A stretch of DNA of 64,000 bases, from the NCBI GenBank assembly GCA_937141935.1, contig CAKZQS010000019.1, positions 34,708 to 98,707 on the forward strand, given 5' to 3'. Origin of the DNA: an uncultured Ectothiorhodospiraceae bacterium (GTDB lineage: Bacteria > Pseudomonadota > Gammaproteobacteria > Nevskiales > Oceanococcaceae). The position numbers and the translations under genes are program-made. Positions 34,140 to 43,141 of the stretch are shown in pieces. Every line of letters starts with the position of its first letter. The stretch's first letter is position 1. The notes beneath the pieces were generated by a model that was given only the letters and a program-made list of their open reading frames with translations, was not told the origin of the DNA and ran no database searches.

Positions 34140-35252
34140 TTAGAAATAGACGCGGAAGGCCGCAAAGCCGGTCAGGGCTTCGAAGTCGGAGTCACCAGGG
34201 CGGCTGAGTTGCGACTGCTCGGCACCCAGCATCAGCTTCAGCTTGTCGCCGTAGACGTAGTAGTTCGCACCCAGGTACAGCGCGTGGTACTCATCACCGC
34301 GATCCCCGGTCAGCTCGTCCGCGGCGCGCTCATAGCGCTTTTGCAGGCGCACGCCGTCGTCATCGCCCGAGCTCAGGAACGTGTAACGGGCCACCAGCGC
34401 GATCTGCGGCGTCAGCTTGTAGGCCGGCAGCAGGACCACGCCCAGCAGATCACCGCCGTTGTCCAGCGACTCGGCCAGGATCAGGTCGGTCAGCAGGCCG
34501 ATGCGGCCCCACTGGCTGGCGCTGTTCAGCGAGATCGTGTGGCGGTAGTCCTTGATCGCGTCATTCTCGGGATCGCCCTCGTTGAAGAGGTAATCCAGAC
34601 GCCATTCGCTGTTCTCGTTGATCGCACGGCCCACGTTCAGCTGGTAGGCCATGCCGCCGTCGCCATCGGGCAGCTCCAGGTCGTCGTCCAGGCTGCCGGT
34701 CAGCACGCCCAGGCCAAAGTCCCAGGAGTCCATGCCATGGGCGACGTAGACACCGCCGATGTTGCCCAGCGCCACCGAGTTGGCGGCCAGCGAGCGCTCC
34801 ACGGTCAGAATCTCGTTGGAGCTGATGCTGTCCTCGCGGGTCAGCGGCTTGCGCCGCAGCTTGCCGATCGACAGCTTGGTGTCCTGCGCAACTTTCCAGT
34901 CGAAGGCCAGGAAGTCGAAATCGTCGACGAAGGGCTCCTTGCCGTCCGTGTTCAGGTTCAGGTCGAAGGACAGCCGCATCGCCTTGTTGAAGCGCGTGTC
35001 CAGACCTAGGCGCAGGCGGCGCGTCTCCGCGCCGTCGGCCGAACCGTCGTCGTCGGCATCCACACCGTAGTACTGGCCCTGGTAGCGACCACGCAGCTTG
35101 ATGAAGGGGTAGTCCCCGGCTTTGCGGTCGCCCATCAGCACGGCATGCGACCAGATCTTGTCAAAGCTGGCCGTGTCGGCGACCGCCACGGCCGGTGCGG
35201 CCAGCAGGCCCATGGCCCCCAAAAGCGGCAGCGCCGCAATACGCATGTTCAC
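34140..35252 (-). CDS. OprO/OprP-type phosphate-selective porin
   Basis: 370-aa outer-membrane barrel with signal peptide (MNMRIAALPLLGAMGLLAAPAVAVADT, cleavage near 26) and a C-terminal FRVYF aromatic end for BAM recognition. Alternating amphipathic strands, acidic turns (DADDDGSADG) and KLRGRYQGQYYG / RRLRLGLDTRFNKAMRL resemble the OprP family, which in Pseudomonas forms Pi-specific channels under PhoB control. Gene context (between pstS and pstC) strongly supports phosphate entry. GTG 35252 has GAGGA 11 nt upstream; ATG 35246 is the alternative start. Confidence 0.87.
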   Translation of the reverse strand: MNMRIAALPLLGAMGLLAAPAVAVADTASFDKIWSHAVLMGDRKAGDYPFIKLRGRYQGQYYGVDADDDGSADGAETRRLRLGLDTRFNKAMRLSFDLNLNTDGKEPFVDDFDFLAFDWKVAQDTKLSIGKLRRKPLTREDSISSNEILTVERSLAANSVALGNIGGVYVAHGMDSWDFGLGVLTGSLDDDLELPDGDGGMAYQLNVGRAINENSEWRLDYLFNEGDPENDAIKDYRHTISLNSASQWGRIGLLTDLILAESLDNGGDLLGVVLLPAYKLTPQIALVARYTFLSSGDDDGVRLQKRYERAADELTGDRGDEYHALYLGANYYVYGDKLKLMLGAEQSQLSRPGDSDFEALTGFAAFRVYF

Positions 35253-35275
35253 GATCTTTGATGTCCTCGAATTGG

Positions 35276-35304
35276 AAAAACGCGGCCTCCCCCCGGAGGC
35301 CGCG
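35276..35304 (-). terminator. Intrinsic terminator between pstS and the porin gene
   Basis: Minus strand: 10-bp perfect stem CGCGGCCTCC/GGAGGCCGCG, loop GGGG, then five T. It comes about 20 nt after the pstS stop. With only 24 nt from the T-run to the porin start there is no room for a new promoter downstream of it, so the porin and pstCAB probably depend on readthrough or on the site before pstC. Confidence 0.85.
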
Positions 35305-35323
35305 ATAGCGTCGGTGTGGGTGA

Positions 35324-36421
35324 TCAGTCCAGCTTGGCCAGCTCGCGGGCGGCCAGCTTGGCCGGCAGCGGCACGTAGCCGTCCTTGACCACGACCTGCT
35401 GGCCCTGCTTGGAAAGCACCAGCGTCAGGAACTCACGCACCAGCGGCGAGACCGGCTCGTTGGGGTGCTTGTTGACGTAGACGTAGAGCAGGCGCGCCAG
35501 CGGGTACTTGCCCGTGACCGAGTTCTCGGCGCTGGGCTCGTAGGGCGTACCACCCGGGTTCTTCGACAGGGCGAGCGCCTTGACGCCCGAGGTGCGGTAG
35601 CCCACGCCGGAGTAGCCCACGGCGTTCAGGCCGGTGGATACGCTTTGCACCACCGAGGCCGAACCCGGCTGCTCGTTCACGTTGTTCTTGAAATCGCCCT
35701 TGCACAGCGCGACTTTCTTGAAGTAGCCATAGGTGCCGGAGACCGAGTTGCGGCCGTAGAGTTGGATCGGGCTGTCCACCCAATCGCCGGTCAGGCCGAC
35801 CTGGCCCCAGCGGTCGATGTCGGCATTGCCGCCACAGGTGCGGGTGGAGGAGAACATCGCGTCAACCTGGTCCAGCGACAGCGACTCCAGCGGATTGTCC
35901 TTGTTGACATAGACGGCCAGCGCGTCGATGGCCACGCCCACGGCGGTGGGCTTGTAGCCGAATTTCTTCTCGAAGGCCTCGATTTCCTTGTCCTTCATCC
36001 GACGGCTCATCGGGCCGAAGTTGGACGTGCCCTCGGTCAGCGCCGGCGGCGCGGTCGAGGAGCCGGCGGCCTGCACCTGAATGTTGACGTTGGGGTAGGA
36101 CTTCTTGAAGTCCTCCGTCCACAGCGTCATCAGGTTGGCCAGCGTGTCCGAGCCGACGCTGGACAGGTTGCCGGAGACGCCGGCGGCCTTCTGGTACACC
36201 GGCAGATCGGGGTCGACGTCGCCGCCGCTTTGCTGCTGCACATCGGCCGACACCGTGCGCGGTGCAGGCTTGGCTTGGGCGGCCGGCTCGGCGGAGGCCG
36301 CCGCAGGAGCCGTCGGGGCGACCGGCGCGGCCGGCGCGCGCTCGGCGCGATCATCATCCCCTCCGCAGGCGGCGAGCAGGGCCACGAGCGAAACGGCGCA
36401 GAGCTGTTGCAAACGAGTCAT
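35324..36421 (-). CDS. pstS: Phosphate-binding lipoprotein PstS
   Basis: 365 aa. Signal peptide with lipobox LLAACG (Cys19), an Ala/Pro-rich linker (about 25-60), then the phosphate-binding fold: [42 protein letters not shown] (Pi contacts in SVGSDT and AGSST), [27 protein letters not shown] and [11 protein letters not shown]. Lipidated rather than soluble, as in Gram-positives and some gammaproteobacteria, so it is membrane-tethered. First gene of the pst run, 43 nt after phoR, with a PHO box inside the end of phoR. Confidence 0.95.
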   Translation of the reverse strand: MTRLQQLCAVSLVALLAACGGDDDRAERAPAAPVAPTAPAAASAEPAAQAKPAPRTVSADVQQQSGGDVDPDLPVYQKAAGVSGNLSSVGSDTLANLMTLWTEDFKKSYPNVNIQVQAAGSSTAPPALTEGTSNFGPMSRRMKDKEIEAFEKKFGYKPTAVGVAIDALAVYVNKDNPLESLSLDQVDAMFSSTRTCGGNADIDRWGQVGLTGDWVDSPIQLYGRNSVSGTYGYFKKVALCKGDFKNNVNEQPGSASVVQSVSTGLNAVGYSGVGYRTSGVKALALSKNPGGTPYEPSAENSVTGKYPLARLLYVYVNKHPNEPVSPLVREFLTLVLSKQGQQVVVKDGYVPLPAKLAARELAKLD

Positions 36422-36450
36422 GAGATTTCCCGGTTGGTTGAGATGCTGCG

Positions 36451-36484
36451 ACCTTAAGCCGCCATCATGACGCTTTTGTTACAG
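36451..36484 (-). promoter_or_regulatory. PHO box and -10 of pstS, embedded in the phoR 3' end
   Basis: Minus strand: CTGTAACAAAA (36484-36474) and GCGTCATGATG (36473-36463), 11-bp direct repeats with 5/7 matches each to CTGTCAT, then 6 nt and TAAGGT (36456-36451). The second unit includes the phoR stop codon TGA (36467-36465). A weaker third unit (GGTTCACGAAG) lies just upstream. Confidence 0.72.
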
Positions 36485-37811
36485 CTTCGTGAACCCCCGG
36501 CGGACGCGGCGCGGCCGGAAAGCGGCAACGGAAGCGGCTGCCACGGCCCGGCGTGCTGTCGATCTCGAGCTGGCCGCCGTGCCGCTCGACCGCGTGCTTG
36601 ACGATGGCCAGGCCCAGGCCGGTGCCGCCGGTTTCGCGCGAGCGCGCGATGTCCGCGCGATAAAAGCGCTCGGTCAGGCGCGGCAGGTCGCGCGGCGTGA
36701 TGCCGATGCCGGTATCGACCACCTCCAGGACGCGGGCCTCGCCCTCGCGCGCCCAGCGCACGTCGATGCGCCCCCCTTCCGGGGTGTAGCGCACGGCGTT
36801 CGACAGCAGGTTGCCCACGATGCTCTGCAGTTCCGAGGATTGCCCGGCCAGGCCCAGGCTTTCGTCGATCTGCGCGCTGATCGCGTGGCGGCCATCACTG
36901 AGCGCCTCGGCCTCCTTCAGCGCGTCGCGCAGCAAGCGCGCCATGCTGATCGGCTCGCGCTCGCTGATACGGCCCGCGGCTTCCAGGCGGGCCAGCTTGA
37001 GCATGTCGGCAATAATCGACTCCATGCGCACCGCCTGGCGCTGCATTTCGCTGATGGGCTCGGCCCAGGGCGCCAGCCCTTCGTCGCCCGCCCGCGCTTC
37101 CGCGACCATCATCTCCAGATATCCGCTGACCACCGTCAGCGGCGTGCGCAGCTCATGCGAGGCGTTGCTGACAAAGTCGCGGCGCATCTGCTCGATGCGC
37201 TTGCGGTCGGTGATGTCGCGGGCAATCAGCAAGCGCTGCTGCCGCCCGTAGGGAATCAGGCGCAGCCACAGCGTCTGCTCGGCCTCGTTCAGGCCCGGCA
37301 TTTCGATGCCGCGATATTCCTCGTCCACACTGTCCAGGTAGGCCTGGAAGCGGGGGTGGCGCAGCAGGTTGGCCACCCGCTGGCCGATGTCGCGAGAGCT
37401 TTGCAGGTTCAACAGGGCCACGGCGGCATGGTTGAACCAGCTGATGCGGTCGGCGCTGTCCAGCACCACGGCCGCGTCGGGCAGTGCGCCGGTGGAGGCG
37501 CGAAACTCCTTCAGAATCGCGGCCAGCCGCTTCTTGCGTCGCCGCGACTGCCGGTGTCGGGCCAGCGCGCCGTCATAGATCACGGCCCACAGGCCGTGCC
37601 CGTCGGGCAACTCATGCTGCTTGGGCGAGAGCTGCCATTGCAGCAGCCGCACGGCATGCACCATGTGCACCACCACCAGCCCGGCCAGCGCCACGCACAG
37701 CCCGCCGAGCGGCGAACCAAACACGGCGCCGCCGGCCAGGCCCAGCAGCAGGGCCATGCTCAGCGTTGGCCCCTCGGTCCGCAGCAGTGTGCGCAGCAGT
37801 TCCCGGTTCAT
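36465..37811 (-). CDS. phoR: Phosphate-regulon sensor histidine kinase PhoR
   Basis: 448 aa. Two N-terminal transmembrane helices (about 15-52), a short linker, a PAS domain (about 105-205, [21 protein letters not shown]), HisKA with the phospho-His in [23 protein letters not shown] (about 218-240) and HATPase_c with [16 protein letters not shown] (N box), VVDTGIGI (G1), RFYRAD and [19 protein letters not shown] (G2). The layout and linkage to pst are those of PhoR. A phoB partner gene is not next to it. It may also read other inputs, but PhoU at the other end of the locus supports phosphate signalling. Confidence 0.93.
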   Translation of the reverse strand: MNRELLRTLLRTEGPTLSMALLLGLAGGAVFGSPLGGLCVALAGLVVVHMVHAVRLLQWQLSPKQHELPDGHGLWAVIYDGALARHRQSRRRKKRLAAILKEFRASTGALPDAAVVLDSADRISWFNHAAVALLNLQSSRDIGQRVANLLRHPRFQAYLDSVDEEYRGIEMPGLNEAEQTLWLRLIPYGRQQRLLIARDITDRKRIEQMRRDFVSNASHELRTPLTVVSGYLEMMVAEARAGDEGLAPWAEPISEMQRQAVRMESIIADMLKLARLEAAGRISEREPISMARLLRDALKEAEALSDGRHAISAQIDESLGLAGQSSELQSIVGNLLSNAVRYTPEGGRIDVRWAREGEARVLEVVDTGIGITPRDLPRLTERFYRADIARSRETGGTGLGLAIVKHAVERHGGQLEIDSTPGRGSRFRCRFPAAPRPPGVHEAVTKAS

Positions 37812-37862
37812 GCCCCTGGCCCGTCGACGCCGCCCGGGCCCGTCCCCGGCGGCAACCGCACA

Positions 37863-37896
37863 AGCCTACTGCAGCCGGGTGCACGGTATGTGACAG
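37863..37896 (-). promoter_or_regulatory. Partial PHO-box-like site before phoR
   Basis: Minus strand: CTGTCACATAC (37896-37886, 6/7 to CTGTCAT), then CGTGCACCCGG (only 3/7), 6 nt and TAGGCT (37868-37863). One good half-site only. The rest of the gap 37812-38100 holds no gene, and no phoB. Confidence 0.35.
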
Positions 37897-38100
37897 CGCG
37901 CCCCGCTGGCCACGGGCGAGCCGGCCTCAAGACCAAATCAACGGCGGACTGATCGGTGTTCGCTCTTCCCTGGAGGCGCCGGCCTTGGACGGCCTGCCGC
38001 GAATCCATGGCCGAAGCCATCGATTCGGCGGAGGCGAGCGCGGGCGGCGCCGCCCTCGCCGTGCGCTGACCGGTGCTGGACGGACGTCTTCAGCGCCGCG

Positions 38101-40299
38101 CTAAAAACGCCACTCCAGTTCCGCGCGCAGGTTGGCGCCCGGTAGCGGCGCCTGGTCTTTCAGAAAGCTGACGTGGTTCCGCGCCTCCTCGTCGAGCAGG
38201 TTGCGGCCGCGCAACGCCAGCACCAGATCGCTCTCACCCAGCGGCAGCGTGTATTCGAGATCGGCGCCAAGCAGCGTGTAGCCCTCGGTCTCGCCCTCGC
38301 TCGGCGTGGCCCGCTCCTGCTCCTGCACCGCCGCCACGCGCAGCGCATAGCCCCAGCGGCCGCTTGCGCCATCGAAGGCCAGGCCGACCCGGTCGGCCGG
38401 GATGCGTGGCAGGAAGGCGCCGCCGTCGCGCTCGGCCCGCACGGCATCGGCAAACAGGCGCAGGCTGTGGCGCGCATTCAGGCGGTAGCCAAACTCCAGC
38501 TCCCCGCCGTAGAAGCGCGCATCCTCCTGAACATAGGCAATGGGCCTGAGCTCGTCGTCCTCGTGCGCGTGCATCTCCCCCTCGGCCTGCGCCTCCTCCT
38601 CGTGGGGCTGCTCTTCGGCAAAGATGTAATCCTGGTACAGCGTGTAATAGACGTCGGCGCCATAGAACCAGTCGCCGCGCTCGCCGGCATGGCCCAGGTC
38701 GATGTTCCAGGAGCGCTCGACGTCGAGATCCGGGTTGCCGTTCTCGATGGTCAGCGTCGCCAGGTGCGGCCCGTCCGCATACAGCTCCAGCACGTCGGGC
38801 GCACGCTGCGCGTGGCTCAGATTCACATTCATGTGGTGCGACGCGCCCAGCTCCTGGTGCCAGCCCAGGGAGGCACTGAACAGGTCGAAGTCCCGATCCG
38901 GGTTCTCGCCACTGGCCTCGTGGCGCACGGTCTCCACGCGCCCGCCCAGGCTCAGGCGGCCGGCGGCGAATTCGCGCTCCTCCACCACAAACAGCCCGAC
39001 GGCCTGCGTGTCCACCGGCGGCACGAAGGCCTCCTCGCCGATGGCGGCGAATTCCTGCTGCTGGGCCTGCAGGCCAAAGACACCCTGCCAGCCCGCGATG
39101 CGGCGGTGGGTGAGCTCGGCGCGCAGCTCGACGGCATCATTGCTGAAGACGGTGCCGGCCTCGGGCTCGGCGGCGCCCTGCCCGCCCCCGGCAGGCTCCT
39201 CCCCGGCGGGCTCGATCTCGGCGTGCTCATACTCGCTGACCACGATGCTCCCGCGCATGCGGTCGAAGCCGCCCCAGGGCGCCGTGCGGCCGGCGCGCAG
39301 CTCGTAGTGACGCTGGCGCAGGTCGATGAAGACGCCCTCTTCCTCCTCGCCTTCGCTCTTGCGCCGTAGGGGGCCGGGCAATGCCAGCGGCGCAGGCTCC
39401 TCCGCGTGGCCGTGCTCCTCCTCGCCATGGCCGTGCCCAGGTACGCCATAGATCGTGTCGTAGAGCGTCGCGCCCACGCCGACATAGCCACCGTCGAAGG
39501 TCCAGCTCAGACCACCGGCCAGGCTTTCGGTCTCGGTAAAGCTGTTGGGCACGGTCCCGCGGGCCTCGTCCTCGTGGCCCTCATCCTGTGCCTGCTCGCC
39601 CTCGGCGTGGGCTTCCTCAGCGTGCTCGGCTTCGGCGCGGCCGGGGATGTCGTAGTCCTCGGTCTCACGGCGCAGCACGTCGAGGTGGAAGGCCACGCGG
39701 CCGTTGCCACCTTCCACATGGCCATAGCCGCTGCGCGCCTCGTCCACGCTGCCCGCCTGCACGCCGATCGAGCCGGTCATCCGCGTCAGCGGCTGCTGTG
39801 GCAGCAGGTCACTGACGACATTGACCACGCCGCCGATGGCGCCGGAGCCGTAAAGCAGCGTCGCCGGGCCTTTCAGCACCTCGATCTGCTGGGCGCGAAA
39901 AGGCTCGACCGCCACGTTGTGGTCCGGGCTGATGGTCGAGGCGTCGGCCACGCTGGCGCCTCCGTCCAGCACGCGCACGCGCGGCCCGCCCTGGCCGCGG
40001 ATCACCGGCCGGCTGGAGCCCGCGCCGAAGTCGGCGCTGCGCACGCCGGGCAGCCCGTCCAGGCTTTCGCCCAGCGTCTGCGCCCGCGCCCGTTCCAGCG
40101 CCTCATGCCCCAGCACCTCCGCCGGCTGTGTCGATTCGACCGGACTGCGGTCGGCGAAGGGGTCGGCGGTGACCGTAAGCGGCGCGAGCTCGGCCGCATC
40201 GGCGGCGCCGGCCTCGGCGTCGGCCTCGGCGGGCGCCTGCTGGGCCTGTACGGGGGACAGCGCCAGCGCGAAGCCGGCCAGAGCGAAGATCCGTTTCAT
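38101..40299 (-). CDS. TonB-dependent receptor with His/Glu-rich loops (ZnuD-like, probable zinc)
   Basis: 732-aa outer-membrane receptor. Signal peptide MKRIFALAGFALALSPVQAQ, TonB box ELAPLTVTADPF (about 37-48), plug domain (about 55-165: RVRVLDGGASVADASTISPDH, VEVLKGPATLLYGSGAIGGVVNVVSD) and a 22-strand barrel ending in ELEWRF. Extracellular segments are His/Glu clusters: about 222-247 (AEHAEEAHAEGEQ, GHEDE), 288-302 (GHGHGEEEHGHAEE) and about 562-585 (PHEEEAQAEGEMHAHEDDE). Such loops in ZnuD capture zinc. Regulation by Zur is expected, but I found no clear Zur box in 40300-40431. Nickel or cobalt cannot be excluded. Confidence 0.9.
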   Translation of the reverse strand: MKRIFALAGFALALSPVQAQQAPAEADAEAGAADAAELAPLTVTADPFADRSPVESTQPAEVLGHEALERARAQTLGESLDGLPGVRSADFGAGSSRPVIRGQGGPRVRVLDGGASVADASTISPDHNVAVEPFRAQQIEVLKGPATLLYGSGAIGGVVNVVSDLLPQQPLTRMTGSIGVQAGSVDEARSGYGHVEGGNGRVAFHLDVLRRETEDYDIPGRAEAEHAEEAHAEGEQAQDEGHEDEARGTVPNSFTETESLAGGLSWTFDGGYVGVGATLYDTIYGVPGHGHGEEEHGHAEEPAPLALPGPLRRKSEGEEEEGVFIDLRQRHYELRAGRTAPWGGFDRMRGSIVVSEYEHAEIEPAGEEPAGGGQGAAEPEAGTVFSNDAVELRAELTHRRIAGWQGVFGLQAQQQEFAAIGEEAFVPPVDTQAVGLFVVEEREFAAGRLSLGGRVETVRHEASGENPDRDFDLFSASLGWHQELGASHHMNVNLSHAQRAPDVLELYADGPHLATLTIENGNPDLDVERSWNIDLGHAGERGDWFYGADVYYTLYQDYIFAEEQPHEEEAQAEGEMHAHEDDELRPIAYVQEDARFYGGELEFGYRLNARHSLRLFADAVRAERDGGAFLPRIPADRVGLAFDGASGRWGYALRVAAVQEQERATPSEGETEGYTLLGADLEYTLPLGESDLVLALRGRNLLDEEARNHVSFLKDQAPLPGANLRAELEWRF

Positions 40300-40431
40300 G
40301 ATGCTTGAGCCTTGGGCCGCGTCATGCGCCGCCCGTATGGAGTTGTAAGGTCGCGCGGGCCCGCCCTGCGCCGGACGGACTCACGCCCCGGCCGCCCTGA
40401 GCGGCGGCCGCATTGCGGCCCCGGCGCGCCG

Positions 40432-40782
40432 CTAGGTCGTGGCGGGCACGGGGCCGGCTCCAAGGCCGGGGGGCGCGCGGCTGGGCGGGCACGGCGCCCG
40501 GGCCAGCCCCGTTGGGGCCACCCGCCGTGTGGCGGGGGCCCCGATGGACGACTGGGGTGGCAGGGCCGGCTGAGCCGGCGACGGCGGCGGTGCGTCGCCC
40601 AGCTGCCCCGCCTTGCAGCCCAGGCAGGTGGGCTCGCCGCTGAGCGCCGCATGCTCGACATGCAGCAGCGCATGGGCCTGCAGGGCCACCAGCGCCAGGA
40701 CCGCCAGGGCCCCGGCAAGCCGCAACTTGCGAACGATGTGCTGCACGTGTCTCGCCTGCGCTCCGCCAGCCCCGTGGGGCAT
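40432..40782 (-). CDS. Small membrane-associated CxxC protein upstream of the metal receptor
   Basis: 116 aa. After a basic start (HVQHIVRKLRLAG) comes one hydrophobic helix (about 22-40, GALAVLALVALQAHALLHV), then HAALSGEPTCLGCK with a CxxC pair, and a Pro/Ala-rich tail. Small proteins of this plan (DUF2946-like) often precede metal TonB receptors, but I cannot confirm the family. ATG 40782 has GAGG 8 nt upstream; a GTG at 40794 is in frame. 132 bp separate its stop from the receptor start. Its 5' end overlaps the fusA2 promoter. Confidence 0.55.
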   Translation of the reverse strand: MPHGAGGAQARHVQHIVRKLRLAGALAVLALVALQAHALLHVEHAALSGEPTCLGCKAGQLGDAPPPSPAQPALPPQSSIGAPATRRVAPTGLARAPCPPSRAPPGLGAGPVPATT

Positions 40783-40801
40783 TCGATTCCTCACCGGAGG
40801 G

Positions 40802-40810
40802 TGTTAGAAT
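40802..40810 (+). promoter_or_regulatory. Extended -10 promoter of fusA2
   Basis: TGTTAGAAT: a TGn extension directly before TAGAAT. Transcription would start near 40817 and give a 95-nt leader. The leader ends GATCGACACACC before the ATG, without a Shine-Dalgarno sequence. Confidence 0.6.
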
Positions 40811-40912
40811 ACGGGATTGATCTGGCCCCAGCCAGACCACAATTCCCGCCGCGGCAGCCCTGGTTGTCGCGGCTCACTTTTATTTGGCTAGCGCTCACGC
40901 GATCGACACACC

Positions 40913-42997
40913 ATGACGGACCTCAGCAAATACCGGAACATCGGCATCTTCGCCCACGTGGATGCGGGCAAGACCACGACCACCGAACGCATCCTCAGCC
41001 TGACCGGCAAGATCCACAAGATGGGCGAGGTCCACGATGGTGAGGCCACGACCGACTTCATGGAGCAGGAGCGCGAGCGCGGCATCACGATTCAGTCGGC
41101 GGCCACCTCCACCTTCTGGAAGGACCACCGCTTCAACATCATCGACACCCCCGGGCACGTGGACTTCACCATCGAGGTCTACCGTTCGCTGAAGGTGCTG
41201 GATGGCGGCATCGGCGTGTTCTGTGGCTCGGGCGGCGTGGAGCCGCAGTCGGAGACCAACTGGCGCTACGCCAACGACGCCAACGTGTCGCGCGTGATCT
41301 ACGTCAACAAGCTCGACCGCCTGGGCGCCGACTTCTTCCGCGTGGTCAAGCAGATCGAGGACGTGCTGGCCGCCACGCCGCTGGTCATGACGCTGCCGAT
41401 CGGCCGCGAGGACGACTTCAAGGGCGTTGTCGACCTGCTGACGATGAAGGCCTGGGTCTGGGACGCCTCCGGCGACCCGCTGGCCTACGAAATCACCGAT
41501 ATCCCGGCCGACCTCGTCGACCAGGCCAAGGAGTGGCGCGAGAAGCTGGTCGAGACCGCCGTCGAGCAGGACGACGACCTGATGGAGGCCTACCTCGAGG
41601 GCGAAGAGCCCAGCATCGAGGACCTGAAGCGCTGCATCCGCAAGGGCTCGCTGGCGGTGGACTTCTTCCCCACCTACTGTGGCTCCTCCTTCAAGAACAA
41701 GGGCATCCAGCTGGTGCTGGACGCGGTGGTGGATTACCTGCCGAGCCCGACCGAGGTCGACCCGCAGCCCGAAGTGGACCTGGAAGGCAACGAGACCGGC
41801 GAGAAAGCCATCGTTGACCCCAACAAGCCGCTGCGCGCGCTGGCCTTCAAGATCATGGAAGACCGCTTTGGCGCGCTGACCTTCCTGCGGATCTACTCCG
41901 GCAAGATCGAGAAGGGCATGACGGTGCTGAACACCTTCACCGGCAAGACCGAGCGCATCGGCCGCATCGTCGAGATGCACGCCAATGACCGCATCGAGCA
42001 CGACCGCGCCACCGCCGGCGACATCGTCGCCGTGCTTGGCATGAAGAACACGCAGACCGGCCACACGCTGTGTGACCCGAACAAGCCGGCCACGCTGGAG
42101 CCCATGGTCTTCCCGGACCCGGTGATCTCGATGGCCGTGGCGCCCAAGGACAAGGGCGGCAACGAGAAGATGGGCATCGCCCTGCAAAAGATGTCGCAGG
42201 AGGATCCCTCCTTCATCATCCGCACCGACGAGGAGTCGGGCGAGACCATCCTGGCCGGCATGGGCGAGCTGCACCTGGACGTCAAGGTCGACATCCTGCG
42301 CCGCACCTATGGCATCGAGGTCGTCGTCGGCAAGCCGCAGGTGGCCTACCGCGAGTCGATCACCACGCCGGTCTCCGACAGCTACACGCACAAGAAGCAG
42401 TCGGGTGGTTCGGGCCAGTTCGCCAAGATCGACTACACGATCGAGCCGGGCGAAGCCGGCACCGGCTATGTCTTCGAGTCCAAGGTCGTTGGCGGCAACG
42501 TGCCGCGCGAGTTCTGGCCGGCCGTCGACAAGGGCTTCAAGATGATGGGCCAGGAAGGCGTGCTGGCGGGCTTCCCGATGCAGGACTACAAGGTCACGCT
42601 GACGGACGGCGGCTTCCACGCGGTCGACTCCTCGGCCATCGCCTTCGAGATCGCCGCCAAGGCCGCCTACCGCCAGACCGTGCCCAAGGCCGGCCCGCAG
42701 CTGCTGGAGCCGATCATGAAGGTCGACGTCTTCACCCCCGAAGACCACGTCGGCGACTGCATCGGCGACCTCAACCGCCGCCGCGGCATGATCAAGTCCC
42801 AGGAGCCGGGCGCCACCGGCGTGCGCATCAAGGCCGATGTGCCGCTGTCGGAAATGTTTGGCTATATCGGTGACCTGCGCACGATGACCTCCGGTCGCGG
42901 CCAGTTCTCGATGGAGTTCAGCCATTACATGCCCTGCCCGAAGAACGTGGCCGACGAGGTCATCAAGGAAGTGCAGGAGCGCAAGGCCAAGGGCTAA
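40913..42997 (+). CDS. fusA: Elongation factor G, type 2 (stand-alone paralogue)
   Basis: 694-aa translational GTPase. G domain with [15 protein letters not shown] (about 14-28), [11 protein letters not shown] (switch I), DTPGHVDF and NKLDR; domain II, III, IV ([17 protein letters not shown]) and V ([29 protein letters not shown]). Wording such as [31 protein letters not shown] and [19 protein letters not shown] matches the second EF-G of Shewanella, Vibrio and Pseudomonas rather than the str-operon copy. Codons are unusually uniform, suggesting high expression. EF-G2 has been tied to elongation/recycling division or stress; its exact job here is inferred. Confidence 0.93.
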   Translation: MTDLSKYRNIGIFAHVDAGKTTTTERILSLTGKIHKMGEVHDGEATTDFMEQERERGITIQSAATSTFWKDHRFNIIDTPGHVDFTIEVYRSLKVLDGGIGVFCGSGGVEPQSETNWRYANDANVSRVIYVNKLDRLGADFFRVVKQIEDVLAATPLVMTLPIGREDDFKGVVDLLTMKAWVWDASGDPLAYEITDIPADLVDQAKEWREKLVETAVEQDDDLMEAYLEGEEPSIEDLKRCIRKGSLAVDFFPTYCGSSFKNKGIQLVLDAVVDYLPSPTEVDPQPEVDLEGNETGEKAIVDPNKPLRALAFKIMEDRFGALTFLRIYSGKIEKGMTVLNTFTGKTERIGRIVEMHANDRIEHDRATAGDIVAVLGMKNTQTGHTLCDPNKPATLEPMVFPDPVISMAVAPKDKGGNEKMGIALQKMSQEDPSFIIRTDEESGETILAGMGELHLDVKVDILRRTYGIEVVVGKPQVAYRESITTPVSDSYTHKKQSGGSGQFAKIDYTIEPGEAGTGYVFESKVVGGNVPREFWPAVDKGFKMMGQEGVLAGFPMQDYKVTLTDGGFHAVDSSAIAFEIAAKAAYRQTVPKAGPQLLEPIMKVDVFTPEDHVGDCIGDLNRRRGMIKSQEPGATGVRIKADVPLSEMFGYIGDLRTMTSGRGQFSMEFSHYMPCPKNVADEVIKEVQERKAKG

Positions 42998-43053
42998 ATG
43001 CCCGGCTTCTGCCCGCCCCGCCCACATGCGGCGGGGTCGGCAGCTCCTTCGAC

Positions 43054-43086
43054 GGCTCCGCCAGCAATGGCGGGGCCGTTTCTTTA
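43054..43086 (+). terminator. Intrinsic terminator of fusA2
   Basis: 9-bp stem GGCTCCGCC/GGCGGGGCC (one G-T pair), loop AGCAAT, followed by GTTTCTTTA. It is 57 nt after the fusA2 stop and 56 nt before pyrC. Confidence 0.8.
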
Positions 43087-43141
43087 TGGGCGACACGCAC
43101 CGCAGCGGCGGCGCTGCGCCCCGGACCGGCATACTGCAACG

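Noticed and set aside
40300..40431. Zur operator before the zinc-type receptor
   Set aside because: No convincing palindrome of the Zur type was found; zinc control remains an expectation from family only.
42998..43141. N-terminal extension of PyrC
   Set aside because: The upstream in-frame ATG abuts the fusA2 stop and the extension crosses the terminator hairpin; conserved PyrC sequence begins at 43142.
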